Shown: in pieces, positions 10,923 through 22,076 of the stretch
Layout of the letters: each line of letters begins with the position of its first letter
Position numbering within the stretch: position 1 is the stretch's first letter
Source: Tanypteryx hageni
Lineage: Eukaryota > Arthropoda > Insecta > Odonata > Petaluridae
Assembly: GCA_028673005.1 (NCBI GenBank)
Contig: CM054115.1
Coordinates: forward strand, 190,720,370 to 190,784,369
Length of the DNA: 64,000 nucleotides
Direction: 5' to 3'
Program-made: the position numbers and the translations under genes
Notes under the pieces: model-generated
Told to the model about the DNA's origin: nothing
Databases searched by the model: none
Seen by the model: only the letters and a program-made list of their open reading frames with translations

Positions 10923-12020
10923 ATGGCGTACACTGTACAGCAACGCGTGTTTATAGTGAAAACTTTTTACTCTACCGGTAGTGTAGTGCATGTGCAGCGC
11001 GATTTTCGCAATAAATTCTAGTACAGAGAAGGTCCAAGCAGATCCGCGATAAACAAGTTGGTGACGAAGTTTGAAAATACGGGTGCTGTGACTGACAATA
11101 AGAAATGTATGGGGAGAAGCCGGTGGTGTAGTGGTTAGAATGTTGGCCCCACCGTGATCTGCTAAAAGGACACCCGGTTCGAATCCTTATGAGAATTTTT
11201 TCCGCAGGACGCCTGGCTCCCTATTTGTGCGTTTTGGAACTAAGGAGACGAGGACGAGCCAATGAGAAAAAGAGAAAATAAGGAGCGCGCTCAAATCAAC
11301 ACTCCGTCCTTCGGAAGGGACGTTAAGCCGTTGGCCACCGTGGTGTTCTTCGTTAAGAGCAGGGTAGAAGCCGGCACTGGGTTTCTCTCCTCCCTTCCTG
11401 TCTATTCATTGCACTACCTCTTAGATACCCATTGTGCGTAGGCAATAGGTAAATCAGCAGGGCGTCGCACAGAAGTCAGTGACATCGGAGAGTTATCATC
11501 ATCTCCTTGAAGAATTCGTCCCGTTTCTTCAAGGCATGTGTGATAACTTCGAGGAAACTTTCTTCCAATAGGATGAAGCTCGACCGCATACTGCAAATGC
11601 AATTTTGGATTTCCTCCGTGGGAATTTTGACCATGGTGCTATCTCGAATTGCTTTCCTGGACGTTTTCGCGGCTACTATCTATGGTGGTGTCTGAAAGAC
11701 AATATGTACAGAAACAATCCCCACGCAATTAATGATCTCAACAAATAAATTGCATCTGTTGTCTACATAATCACTCCTGACGTTCTACGTAGGCACAGTA
11801 TTTACCAATTTTCAATGCCTATTACAAATGGTCTTGTATGCTTGTGGTTCACAAATTGAAAATGTTTTACATGTTTTACGCAATTGATGAACTCAAAGAA
11901 TAAATTGCATCTTTTATCTGCACAATCACTCCTGACGTTCTAGGCAGAGTAGTTACCAATTTTCAACGTCGATTAAAAATGGTCTTGTATAATGGTGGTT
12001 CACATATTGAAAATGTTTTC
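10923..12020 (+). pseudogene. Mariner-like transposase, broken
   Basis: The start MAYTVQQRVFIVKTFYSTG is the helix-turn-helix end of DUF4817-type transposases. A stop follows at DFRNKF, then the frame continues as YREGPSRSAINKLV. The SINE interrupts it, and much of the middle is missing after it. The second catalytic Asp is in QDEARPHTANAILDF. The stretch that should follow, with the third Asp (PDLNP/PLD type), is deleted: FPGRFRG runs straight into YYLWWCLKDNMYRNNPH. The C-terminal part appears twice because of the tandem duplication. It cannot be active. Confidence 0.75.
11113..11455 (+). repeat. tRNA-derived SINE (family A) nested in mariner
   Basis: The head has an A-box-like GGTGTAGTGGTTAGAA and a B box GGTTCGAATCC (near 11177-11187). 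The core CTCCGTCCTTCGGAAGGGACG and GTGTTCTTCGTTAAGAG follow at about 11305-11360. The tail differs from the other copies (ends near AATAGGTAAATCAGCAG). The mariner reading frame is present on both sides, so this SINE inserted after the mariner. Confidence 0.8.
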
Positions 12021-12132
12021 CATTAATTTCCCAAGTCTACTGTGTAAATTAACACGAAACTCATTCCTGTTCGTTGAGTTAATAAAAATATATAAGCAAT
12101 TTAAACTGAAACGTCTTTTTTGGGTGACCCTG

Positions 12133-12475
12133 TATTGGCCTTGCAAACTTTTTGTGACAAATATTGTACTCTATCCGAATAATGTTTTTAATCTATACCT
12201 TACTGATAATATAAGAGCTAGGGAGAGAAAAATATGCCATTTAATACTTACTAACGAGAAACGAGTATAAGTTTATTTAAGTGATTATATAAAGTGAAAG
12301 TGCTAATTTACAGATGCAGTTCAAAATCATAATTCAGCGATAAATTATTATAAGGATCATTCATTGTTAACTTAAACAAAATTCATCCAGCGGTCCAGGA
12401 GATCAGAGTCACGACGGACGGACGATAAGTGCCCATAACGCGTCCGCTATTATTGCTTCGCTGGTAAAGAACGTT
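12133..12475 (-). repeat. Unclassified dispersed repeat, copy B part 2
   Basis: Continues copy B after the mariner-like insertion. ACTCTATCCGAATAATG and AGAGCTAGGGAGAGAAA match the second tandem unit, and the end CTTCGCTGGTAAAGAACG is the complement of the 5786 start. A CGACGGACGGACG stretch lies just inside the end. Confidence 0.7.
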
Positions 12476-13030
12476 TAAAAAGTTAAAATTCTACGTGTAT
12501 CAGTTGAGTACCTGTTTCCTCCTCAATCATACAGTTTCATCTAGTACCGGGTACCTAAGTGAATTATATCTCTAATTTCGTCCACAGGGAACATGACAGT
12601 TGGTGCAACTCTTGCAGATGTCATCAATGTGAATAAATTAAAATGGTAATTTATTCTTGAGCCCTTTTTAAATAGAACATTGTGTGTCATAAAAGGGTTT
12701 TGCTTCCTTCAAATTAAAAAATATGAGAGATATCAGTGAAAGCAACAGTAAAAGTGAAGTTCATTGTTTACAATTTTTGATGTTTGCATCGCAATGCTAA
12801 AATGAAATATAACGTGATGTCACTAGCGATTTAATGTGTAAATTTGTATTTGTAAGGATTTCAAAAATGGCCGTATTTGCAATTGAAAATCAAGAAAAAT
12901 AAACTGATTTATTTTGATACTCGAGATGTGTTTGCTCTTCACGTTTTTATGATCGTTTCGGAATTCTAGTTGGAACGGGGCAATTAAACGCACCAACCGT
13001 AGAGACCGCATGTATCTTCGCTCGTAGTGT
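12476..13030. other. No gene seen
   Basis: AT-rich unique DNA without recognisable coding or repeat structure. Confidence 0.4.
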
Positions 13031-13405
13031 CCCACTCTCCACGTCTACCTCTCCCTTCTCTCCTCTCTCCCCCTCTCCTCCCTCCACTCCCTCTTCTCTC
13101 TCTCCCCTCTCCTCTCTCTCCTCTTTCTCTTCTCTCTCCCCCCTCTCCTCTCTCTCCCCTCTCCATCTCCTCTCTCTCCTCCCTCCACTTCCTCTTCTCT
13201 CTCTCCCCTCTCCTCTCTCTTCTCTCCATCTCTCTCCTCTCTCCACTCCCTCTCCTCCCTCCACTCCCTCGTCTCTCTCTCCCCTCTCCTCTCTCTTCCC
13301 TTCATCTCCTCTCTCTTCTCTCCATCTCTTCTCTCTCCTCCCTCCACTCCCTCTTCTCTCTCTCCCTTCTCTTCTCTCCATCTTCTCTCTCACTCTCTTC
13401 TTTAC
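13031..13405. repeat. Polypyrimidine tract (CTCTCTCCCCTCTC type)
   Basis: Nearly pure C+T. It produces long Arg/Glu/Gly or Ser/Leu/Pro open frames on both strands (up to 255 codons), which are artefacts of the repeat. Confidence 0.9.
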
Positions 13406-13479
13406 GGTCACCCTCATTCTACTGAAAGAACAAACAATTCGCACTGGGGTGGCGGCAATATTCCCATCGCAAAAGAGAC

Positions 13480-13720
13480 CGAGAGGAAAGAGAGGTTGAG
13501 CGCGGTGAGGGGAGGGGAAAAGAGGAAAAGGGGGAGGTTTAAGGGGTGCGAGGTGGTGTGTGCAAAGAGAGAGAGAGAGAGAGAGCGAAAGACGAAAGTG
13601 GAGGAGTAAAGAGAGGGAGAGAGAGAGGAGGATGAGGCGGAAAGGATATGGTAAAAGGATAGAGAAGAAGGGGTTTAAAAGGGAGGAATGTTTGAATTCC
13701 GGATGTGCTCCCATTAGGGA
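13480..13720. repeat. Polypurine tract with (GA)n
   Basis: Almost pure G+A on the plus strand, including (GA)n at 13566-13585. It faces the pyrimidine tract at 13031-13405, so each strand carries both a purine and a pyrimidine block. Confidence 0.85.
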
Positions 13721-13995
13721 AGTAGAGAACTCTCTACCCCTACCCCTCCTCTCTTGCAGGGAGTGTGTATGCGCGCGCCCGCTTTAAAGGGGGACTTTTG
13801 AGAGCTTCCGCTGAGAGGGCGGCGCCGGCCTTTTTGTGTGTATGTGCGTGCGCGTGTGTGCTTGCGTGCGTGGTTTGAAAGAGAGATGGAGGAAGAGAGG
13901 TAGCGAGTGTGAAAAGGGAGGAGTAAAGTATGGGAGAAGAAGGATAAAGAGTAGAGTCACGCGAAGATTCGCCTCCTCCTCCTAAAGGTACTTAA

Positions 13996-14921
13996 CCCTC
14001 CAGCACACGCGCCTATTTTTCTTCCTCCAGTGCACGCAGCGGGCCTAAGAGACCCCTCGTTATTTTTATGTGAAATTCCTAGATAATCGGGTAAATATAT
14101 GGCAAACTTTGATTTTTTATAAAGGTGTATGTTTGTACTAAATCATTGAACAAAATAATCAGCATTGCAATTGTTTTTCTGTTAAAAAATTTATTGTTTA
14201 TTATACAAACAATCAAAATGTCCTTCCTTCAGTTTAACACTTGAAAAAATATTCACTTTGTTTTTTAATTATTAGTGAAAATTACAGGATTAATTTTCGA
14301 TATTTTCACAACACTGGCTGCACACTGTATTAACATTTTCCAAGCAGATGTACTTTTTGCTCTTTTTGCAAAATACCTACTTTTTCTGTTCCTGCCTACG
14401 CAGTCTCCGCATCGACCACTTGAAGTCGTAGGTGGATCTTACGTTTTCGTCTGCACGTCTGACCCAATAATCTTGCAAATTCTCCTCATTTCATTAGGAA
14501 TGGTGTTATGGAGTGATTTCCGTGTTAGGTCCTCTCAAATCTCTTCGAGGTTTTTGTTCTTGACCATTACCATGGTAAATTACTTTCGCATTTATAGCTC
14601 CGGTATTCAATAGACTGTAGAATATAACCATCGGCCATTTTCTTGTGTTGCGTGCAACATTGTATGTTGCACTCATTTTGTCAAGAACATTGACTGCACC
14701 TTTTGTGTCGTTATAGAAAGTAATTATTTCGGACTTTTTTCATTTACGGTGTCAACATTGATTTTTTCTTCATGGTGCACAGTTGAACGCAATAAAACAT
14801 TTTTTGCCGTCTTAGGAATGTACGAAACAAACGAGATATTTTCTTGAAAGCCAAACATTGAGTATATCTCTTCCCTGTTCCTCGTAGAAAGAAATTCGAG
14901 ACAAATTTGTCTCTTGTTTTT
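13996..14921 (-). pseudogene. piggyBac-like element, C-terminal half of transposase
   Basis: TTAA at 13992-13995 is followed by CCCTCCAGCACACGCGCC, a piggyBac-type end. Reading leftward from 14921, the minus strand gives GFQENISFVSYIPKTAKN, then after a frameshift FYNDTKGAVNVLDKMSATYN and RNTRKWPMVIFYSLLNTGA, which are hallmark stretches of piggyBac transposases (DDE_Tnp_1_7). A cysteine-rich tail (CKKSKKYICLENV, then VCSQCCENI) follows near 14280-14400. Several frameshifts and stops occur. The right side is cut at 14921-14922, where a CTTTCTCC repeat begins, so the N-terminal half is absent. Confidence 0.75.
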
Positions 14922-15455
14922 TTACTTTCTCCATATACGTAGTATAGGGGAAAGTGTGTATGTGATAGCTTTTTGTGGGTGCTCTAACTCAAAAACTGTT
15001 ACTCAGGTCGAAGCGAAATTTTATATTTATCATTTTTATAAAAGTCACAATAACTGATTAGTGTTTGGTAAAAATCTGCCAAACGTAAGTGGGTGTTTAC
15101 TCTTGTCACTTATCCGTTATTTTGAAATATCTGCTTTAATATTTGATAAATGTAAAACTATATTGGAATAAACGTTGTAGAAAATGTAATTTTCTACAAT
15201 TTTTGTTTGAAACACCTTCCCATATAAAGCATTTTTTAAGAGATATCCTATATTTTTAGCTGCCACCACCACACCACCTACCGACGACTGTTGTTCACAA
15301 TTGACGCTTAGTTACGTCTTAGTAACAATCCTTTTTCTTTTCTTAATTGTTGGAGCTTTGTGGCTATCCAATATCAGAAGGGTATCCTATTTGGAATTTT
15401 TAGATATATTACAGATATGGAGAAAGTAGTCATATGGTGGCCACATCAGATTTTT
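14922..15455 (+). repeat. CTTTCTCC repeat, copy 1
   Basis: Starts ACTTTCTCCATATACGTAG and ends ATATGGAGAAAGTAGTCATATGG / CCACATCAGATTT. Inner landmarks are AATCGGAAGT- or AACGTAAGTGGGTGTTTACTC, AGCTGCCACCACCACACC and GACGCTTAGTTACGTCTTAG. Compared with fuller copies it lacks about 100 bp after the first 30 bases. Non-coding. Confidence 0.8.
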
Positions 15456-16640
15456 CAAGTTAATGGCCTATGGAGAATAAGGGATTTAGGTGGTACCTAA
15501 AAGTGTAAAGTGGTACATCACATGCATTTTATTGAAAAGTGATGTTATAGATCTGTGAAATTTCGCTTAGGAAGGCCGCTTAATGGATATATAACGTTCA
15601 TTTCCCTATTCTATTGTTAAACATTAGAATGCGACAGTAATTTTGAGCAAAGTGCCCATAAGAAAAATACCTCATTTTTATGCCGCGAAAATTAGAATAT
15701 ATTTTAATACCACTCTTAACACTTCTTGAAAGTTTGAGGCATAACATGGATACTGAAATGATAAAAACTAAGCCCAACACGGCTTGATTTGGTGAGAATT
15801 CATTTGTACTCGTATATAGCGTGGAAGAATGTTTCCGGTTCAGCTGACCACGGAAGCGGAAGCATGAGAAAAGGGAGGCAAATGACGGACGAATATTTTA
15901 GTAAGCACCAAATGTAACAAATATGACGAATAAAAATCCTCCAAAGGTATCCTTGTAAGCCACGCCAAAAACTATTGGATGGACTTTTGATTCAGTGACC
16001 CTTGACGATTGCTTTATAACGCACAATTTTAAAAGAGAAAAAGTGCAATTCCTTTTGGTTTGTACTCTGGATGTATATATAAGGCGCTTAACTTCTGGAA
16101 GTATTTCAATGAAATTTGGTCTTTTAGAATTTATATAAAATAAAAAGCCAGATTTGTTAAACCCGGCGAAATCACTCGACCAGCGGTGTCAATTTACTGG
16201 ATATAAAAATATTTCCAATTTTTCTTTAACTTGCATTCATCCAAGAAAACAATTTTATTCACAAATTTTAGAACAGAAGATAAGGAGCAATTCATTCAGC
16301 ATGTGTTTTATTATTGTATACAAAGTTTTCTTAGAAATTCTCCATCAAAAATGTCCTGTTGCATGCGTGTGTTGCTGAGACGCATTAATTTGAGTGTTTT
16401 TCTTATTGGCTTTTGTTGAAATATGATAAGTCCTCGACTAACGCGGTTTAGACGCAACGCGATATTTACTATAATACCAATAATTAAACTAACACGTTCT
16501 ATTCTCACCATGACACAGTTATTGTGTGGCTGAACCAAAACCGGGCGCGGAGCAATAAATTAACTAATCCAGGGATTGATGGAATATAGCGATCTAAAGA
16601 TCCTATGCAGACAAGCATAAGCTGTAATGCTGGGAATAAT
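15456..16640. other. No gene seen
   Basis: AT-rich DNA with short open frames (up to about 75 codons, both strands, 16150-16540) that overlap each other and match nothing I know. Confidence 0.4.
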
Positions 16641-16658
16641 TTTGAAACGAGAAAAAAG

Positions 16659-16735
16659 TCTGCTATGACCGGGAATCGAACCCGGGTCTTCCACTTGCCG
16701 GGCGGATACTCTACCCAACCGTCCCAACCAAGAAA
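16659..16735 (-). repeat. tRNA-like SINE head (family B)
   Basis: Minus strand: B box GGTTCGATTCC, T arm CCGGGTTCGATTCCCGG and an anticodon arm TCCGC-CCGGCAA-GTGGA (loop would read GGC). The 5' part (GGGACGGTTGGGTAGAG) does not match a normal tRNA. Its 3' flank (AGTC then TTTTTTCTCGTTTCAAAATT on the minus strand) matches the flank of the plus copy at 16765. It is therefore a SINE head, not a functional tRNA gene. Confidence 0.65.
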
Positions 16736-16764
16736 ACATCCGTGTTAAGAAACGAGAAAATTGA

Positions 16765-16839
16765 TCTGCTAAGATAGTTCAGTGGTAGAATATCCGCCCG
16801 TAAGTGGAAGACCCGGGTTCGATTCCCGGTCATAGCAGA
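16765..16839 (+). repeat. tRNA-Gly-like SINE head (family B)
   Basis: The D arm GTTCAGTGGTAGAAT and T arm CCGGGTTCGATTCCCGG are those of tRNA-Gly, and acceptor strands GCTAAGA/TCATAGC pair at six of seven positions. The anticodon loop is one base short (CCGTAA), so it would not work as a tRNA. It is followed by the same short tail as the minus copy 30 bp away, including TTTCAAAATTAATCCAGGGAT. Confidence 0.7.
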
Positions 16840-17030
16840 CTTTTTTCTGGTTTCAAAATTAATCCAGGGATGGCAAGTAATTTTCGGGACACGTGCCAAG
16901 AAAGTAATGTGAATCATAAGAATTTTTCGCGTTCATCTAGTTTACTCCTTCTCTAAAACAAAAGAGGAAAGATGCGCACATCATGCGTGCACACATGCGT
17001 GGCAGAGGCGTTCTTTGCGATACATGCAAT

Positions 17031-17331
17031 CAGAGCCGGCCCGAGCTACGGGCGAGCCTGGCGGCTGTCCGGTGCGCCAAAGTTTTGGGGGCGCTATCCC
17101 GATCATTTATCTATGCATTACTTGCAAGTGAATAAATATTGGATATCAATTTATGTGGAGGAACAGGCTAGAATCTTGATGGCATCACTTTTAATTCTTC
17201 ATTATCAATAATATTTACAGATCGATGAATAAATTAACATGTTCTTTGTAAAAATCTCAATGAACATTAACGTAGGCGGGCGCTGGAGTGCTATCTCGCC
17301 CGGGGCGCCAACACTCCTTAGGCCGCCCCTG
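17031..17331. mobile_element. hAT-type MITE, 301 bp
   Basis: Begins CAGAGCCGGCCCGAG and ends with the reverse of CAGGGGCGGCCTAAGG; flanks CATGCAAT and TATGCAAT agree at seven of eight positions, an 8-bp target duplication typical of hAT. GGCGAGCCTGGCG and CGCCCGGGGCGCC lie near the tips. No transposase. A related GC-rich fragment occurs at about 48310-48370. Confidence 0.8.
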
Positions 17332-17339
17332 TATGCAAT

Positions 17340-17959
17340 CATGTCAAAAAGATAAATATTGGTGGCGTAGTATAATGTCTAAGGCCTTAAGAATGATATG
17401 CATATGATATGTAATGATGAGAAGAAAATATCGATTTTTGATTCGCCGATTTATTTCCTAATCAGTTGTAATTAATAAAACAATTGACAATTATTTAAAA
17501 AATACATCACTCAAATATTTTCGTGGCTTATCCCGATCTATCTGTGTGACCCTTGATAATAATTGATTATTATGCCTCCTAAGGATCACACAGTGAGAAA
17601 AGCTACTCTGTGAAAGAAAAAGAGGAAATCTATTCCTCCACAACGTAATCATCAGAACATAATCTTGCATTTCAAAGAGTTAAAGAATTCAGCGAGTTGA
17701 TGGCGTACTGGATTCCAGGCGTTCTGTAAGATTTCATTCCTTATCGGGAAAAAATTTAAATTTCAGATTCTGTCTTCCAAAAAATATCATGACTAATTTT
17801 TATAAAGATTCAATAGTAAATTAGCTCTATGTTTTGCATACGGATGAGAACCGAGCATTATAGAGAATCCGAGAAGGAAAGTTGTCGTCATCAGAAAGGG
17901 AACACGTCAATTCGACCACTGAATCACGGAGAAGAAAATGGTTCCAATAAAAGTTGAAG
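17340..17959. other. No gene seen; one compact hairpin
   Basis: AT-rich unique DNA. A stem-loop at 17542-17593 pairs CTGTGTGA with TCACACAG and continues with CCTT/AAGG and GATAATAAT/ATTATTAT. Nothing else is visible. Confidence 0.4.
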
Positions 17960-18320
17960 ATGTCTAGGTGGGGAAGGGTGATGTCCTCTCGCAATTGAAC
18001 AGGCGTTGAAATTTCAGAGCCAACGCGTAGTTTGGCTCATCATTTCTTTTATTATCATCCTGCTTAAGGCAGTGCTCTCTCTCTCTCTCTCTCACTCTGC
18101 GGCTCCATCCGAGATGAAAGAGAGTGAATTTGGAGGAAGATGGCGCCATAACCACGTCATCAACTACATCGGCGCTGCCGTGAAAGCCGTTTAACACATA
18201 AAAAGGCAGCGGAGAAACGCGGGACCGCGAATGACGTCCTCCGTCGCACGCATCTGGCGGGATACTTAACACGAGTTCCCATCGTTACGCTTACGCCGAA
18301 CTAAAACGGATGGACGGCGG
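17960..18320. promoter_or_regulatory. GC-rich unique island, possible regulatory DNA
   Basis: A unique stretch clearly richer in GC than its surroundings, with (CT)n at 18074-18093, AAGATGGCGCC (a YY1/Pho-like core), TGACGTCC (CRE-like) and CATAAAAAGGC (TATA-like) 30-40 bp upstream of it. A 102-codon minus-strand frame (17964-18272) has no ATG start or domain. Promoter or enhancer is an inference from composition and short motifs only. Confidence 0.2.
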
Positions 18321-18373
18321 GAAAGGCTTGTTTTTTCGTTATGGGAAGAAGAGGACAATATTAGTTAAGGATA

Positions 18374-18560
18374 AATAAGAGAGAGAGGGGGAGGGAGAGG
18401 GGGATAGGGAGGGAGAGGGAGAAGGGGAGGGGAGAGAGGGAGGGAAAGTCGGGAGATAGTGGGTTGAGTGACAAGGGAGGATGGTTGTTCAGGAGGGCTG
18501 GGGGGGATCGTCGGGGGAGAGTGGGTTGAGAGAGGAAAGGAGGAGAGAGAGGTAGATAGG
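18374..18560. repeat. Polypurine tract
   Basis: GAGAGGGGGAGGGAGAGGGG-type low-complexity DNA. The Pro/Leu/Ser open frame on the minus strand here is an artefact of composition. Confidence 0.85.
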
Positions 18561-21500
18561 TGAAAGTGAGAAAACGATTACTCTGATCACTATTCAGATG
18601 TTGTGCTTGAATGAAAATTCTAATGAAACGGAAATGGACATCCGTAAAACAAAAAGGTTTAGATGTTTTACGCAATAACACACACAAATAAGAATTATAC
18701 GCGCACAGCTATTTCATTCTGAATATATAGTTTCCATAATACATGTTTTATTACAAATAAAATTAAGCGTTCGGTTTGTATAAATTTTTTCATAAAAGTT
18801 GTTTTGGATAATTGCCATATTTTTGCGTATTTTCTCAAAGTCATAATTCGCACCTTATCGTGAGTATGGAAAGGTAAGGAAATAGAATTTAAGCACGAAT
18901 AGACAAACTTTCGTGCCTTAGACAGGAGAAGAAACGGGGGAACATTTTTTGCGACGGAGATCGAATCTTATGTAATTATGAGTACTTTGGGGAATTGGAA
19001 GAGAGAGTTAATGGTAGAAGTTACGAGATTCTATAGTATCGCATAAATGGAAGTTTCCTCTAAAAATGTATTTGTCGTTAAAACTCCAACGTGAAAAATT
19101 ATTAACTTCATTTTAAGCGACGAATGCGAAAGTATTCTTATTGAATTTTTCTAACCGCTTTTTAATCATAGCCGCGATAGACGAGTAAACTTCCTTCGCG
19201 TGCCGCAGAGCTCAAATCTCATAGACTGAGGATGGGCAAATAAGAAATATTTCGGTTTTACTTGTTTTCACTCCGAAGCAAAAACATTTTCGTTACCTCA
19301 AAAACACGTTGTATAATAACGAACGTGTGCGCGCGAATATTTACAATGAAAACAAAAATTCTGGTGTTAATGAAAAGAGTCGATAAAAATAAACCTTTTT
19401 AATGGACGTGTATCGATTTTTAACCTTTGACATACTCGCCCACATAATAAATTATATATCCCTACAAACAAACTCGAATTGGATTAAAACTTTTTTCATG
19501 AACGCGAAAAACAACAGGAAGATGAACTAATCGAGGAAGGCATGGTTTTAGTTTGTTATTGTTTTCATGATCACAGGAACGGTCTGTTAAAAATAAATAT
19601 AAATTGGTACATACTACAAATTTGTATTGGATGTTGAACACTGAAATATTTATTTTTCTATTCCATCGGACCGCCAGCTTGAGAGTCCATATCCAAAAGA
19701 TAATGCATGTACTAAAGTATTCAACTTGACATAGGATTTTGTGGCGATTTCGGCTTCTAAATGTTGTTAGTGATAGAAATATTTCAGGTTTTTAGGAAGA
19801 TATGGTATGGCCTTAATTTTGTTATTATATTATCTAACTTCAATGCATGAAAAATTTACATGGCGTATTTATAATATGAACTCCGCTGTGTAGACTATTC
19901 ATTTCAAAGCTATATGCTCTCTACCACATTAAATAACGTTTGGGAAATTACTCATTGACAGGTACAACAAAACTACAAATTGATCACATTACAAATCGTT
20001 AAATAAGGCGATATTAGGTAAAAATTCAATGAGTATTCAACAGTGGAGGAGATTATACAGGGCTGAAACTAACTCCCTCACCATGAGAGATGAGAATGGG
20101 AATTTAAAACTATGGCAGCGCCGGAAAAATGCGGATCGAGCAAACAATGATTCTCTCGCAAGAAGGAACCGCACAAGTTAAACAATAAAACCTGACCAAA
20201 ATTGATTTGATTTGTTTAAACAGTCGATGGTGCCGTGCGAGCAATCCAGAATCTCGGATGGCCGGATAGACGTGGTATCGTTCCGCTCCAGACAATGCGG
20301 GAAACTTCTTAACTTAGGTCGAGGTCTAAGCACAAACAATCGTAAAATGCTATAATTTAAGGCAAATAGCGGATATTGCAGCTTATCCAAGTGTGTGCGA
20401 TTTAGCTGAAACGAATTCATTATTAATTCGCTGTTAACTACATAAAAAGCGCAATGCTGACTTAATGAACGAAAGCAAAGGAACGGTGGATCACACTATT
20501 CTGCTTGTTAAATTTATATTAGCTTTGAACGCAAGCTTATGAAAATACCGTTAAAATGGAATATTTGGAAAATGCACTTGTATTATTATGCACGCGTGTT
20601 TATTGTTATAGTGCGATCTACCGTAACTATTTTATTAAAGCCAAAAAACTCATGCAAGTTTCATTGGAACGTCCCTATATACCAGCTACAAAACTTAAAG
20701 ATTTCGAGTCTGAGTTTGTCCGCTGGAGCCATTGTAAATATTTTAGGATTAAGTTACAACTTGAATTTGGTGTACTAAGGAAAAGTTCACTTTTTTATAA
20801 TTCTTAATATTATTATCCAAATTTTATATTTAAGATAATCATTGACTCCAACAGAAATTAGTTGGCGAGGTGCAATTTTCAGTTTTAACAGCTTGAAATT
20901 ATATGTAATTTTAGAATGACGTGTATGTGACCAGCGATAAATTTTTATGTGGTATACGTTGAATTAAAAAGAATTATCGATCCGAGAAAAAAAGATTCGT
21001 CATTATAAAAAAGAGAAGTCGACGGGTTATTATTTTTCACTCTATGTAGAAGATTTATTTATTCAGCAAATTAATATGCATTAGCACGAATAATTATGAA
21101 GTTGACAATGCGACATTGAAAATTCCAAAAGTTACACATTACAAATTATAACAAGGTCAAAACAGAAGCTATGAGCCATTATGCAAATGTGTGCATATTT
21201 CTGCTTTTAAGCGCGTTTATAAAAAATGCTCGTATAGTTTCACTTTGTCAGACTGCATGCGCACTCGCTTAAATTAAAATTTTGACGAAACCGTAAAAGA
21301 TAGAGTTGAAACTCTGAAGATATTTTTTGTACTACCGTCATTTGTTTTTTTTTTAATTTGAGTTTTGAAACGTAAACGAGTTTGGATTGGAACCCACTTA
21401 AAGGTTGTTTGGAAATATCTCCAAAGGCGTTAAAGATGGAAAGCTGAAAGTTTGAATATATATTTTTTTTACATCAATGTCACTTGTTCTCCAAAAGTTT

Positions 21501-22074
21501 GAAAAATATCCAACAAGAAAATACTAATTTATGTCGAACTTCGAAAAGTTTTTACACGGTTTTATTAATTTTTGTCAAAGAAAACAAACTTAATAAAAAC
21601 TGAAGTTAACCGGATATACTACAAATAGGTATATACGTTTCATTTTATTTCGCGTATACACTGAAAAATGTAAATGAAAGGGTTATTTAGAACGAAGAAA
21701 TGAGCTTAAATACGTTAATTTTTCTTTCGAGCGCAAAAAGCCCTTTGTAAGCGAAAAGGAAGAAAAGATGATGAAGAAATGAACTTGAACGTAAAGATTA
21801 CGTATCAATCGCTCAAGTGAGGTATGTTTATAAATAATTTTCGATTGTTTTACATGTCTCTGAAGGTATAAGACATGGAAAGATGAAACTGTACTGAAAG
21901 TATACATTTCCACGTTGATGCCATTTATTCATGAAAATTTTGGGGTTTGAAAGCTCTACAGTGGAAGATAGTGAAACGTTCCAAATTTTATTACAAAATT
22001 GATTGAGATCAAAATTTAAGTGTCATTTTGGAAGTATAAATTATACAGAATCGTATATTTTTATCTAACCTATA
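18561..22074. other. Long stretch with no gene or element recognised
   Basis: Mostly AT-rich unique DNA. Short open frames (60-83 codons at 20110-20807 and 21683-21913) have no family features. A slightly GC-richer patch at 20200-20440 contains homeodomain-like TTATTAATTCG but nothing firmer. Confidence 0.4.
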
Positions 22075-22076
22075 TA

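Larger units (their letters stand above)
10770..12132 (+). mobile_element. Mariner-like (DUF4817-type) element, TA-flanked
   Basis: Inverted ends of about 50 bp share AAAAAGACGTTTCAGTTT and AAATTGCTTATA; the tips read CAGGCTCACAC on the left and CAGGGTCACCC on the right. TA flanks both sides (10768-10769 and 12133-12134). It lies inside copy B of the 5786-type repeat, and removing it rejoins that repeat in register. It carries a broken transposase, a SINE at 11113-11455 and a tandem duplication of about 145 bp at 11730-12020. Confidence 0.9.

Noticed and set aside
12947..13714. 255-codon open frame (minus) and shorter frames on both strands
   Set aside because: Arg/Glu/Gly-rich translation of low-complexity DNA; all frames are open.
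14922..15455. Helitron origin for the CTTTCTCC repeat
   Set aside because: There is a small 3' hairpin, but no TC start or CTRR end and the nested copy has a 5-bp duplication, which Helitrons do not make.
16659..16839. Functional tRNA genes
   Set aside because: Broken anticodon loop or 5' half, and shared SINE tail; treated as tRNA-derived repeats.
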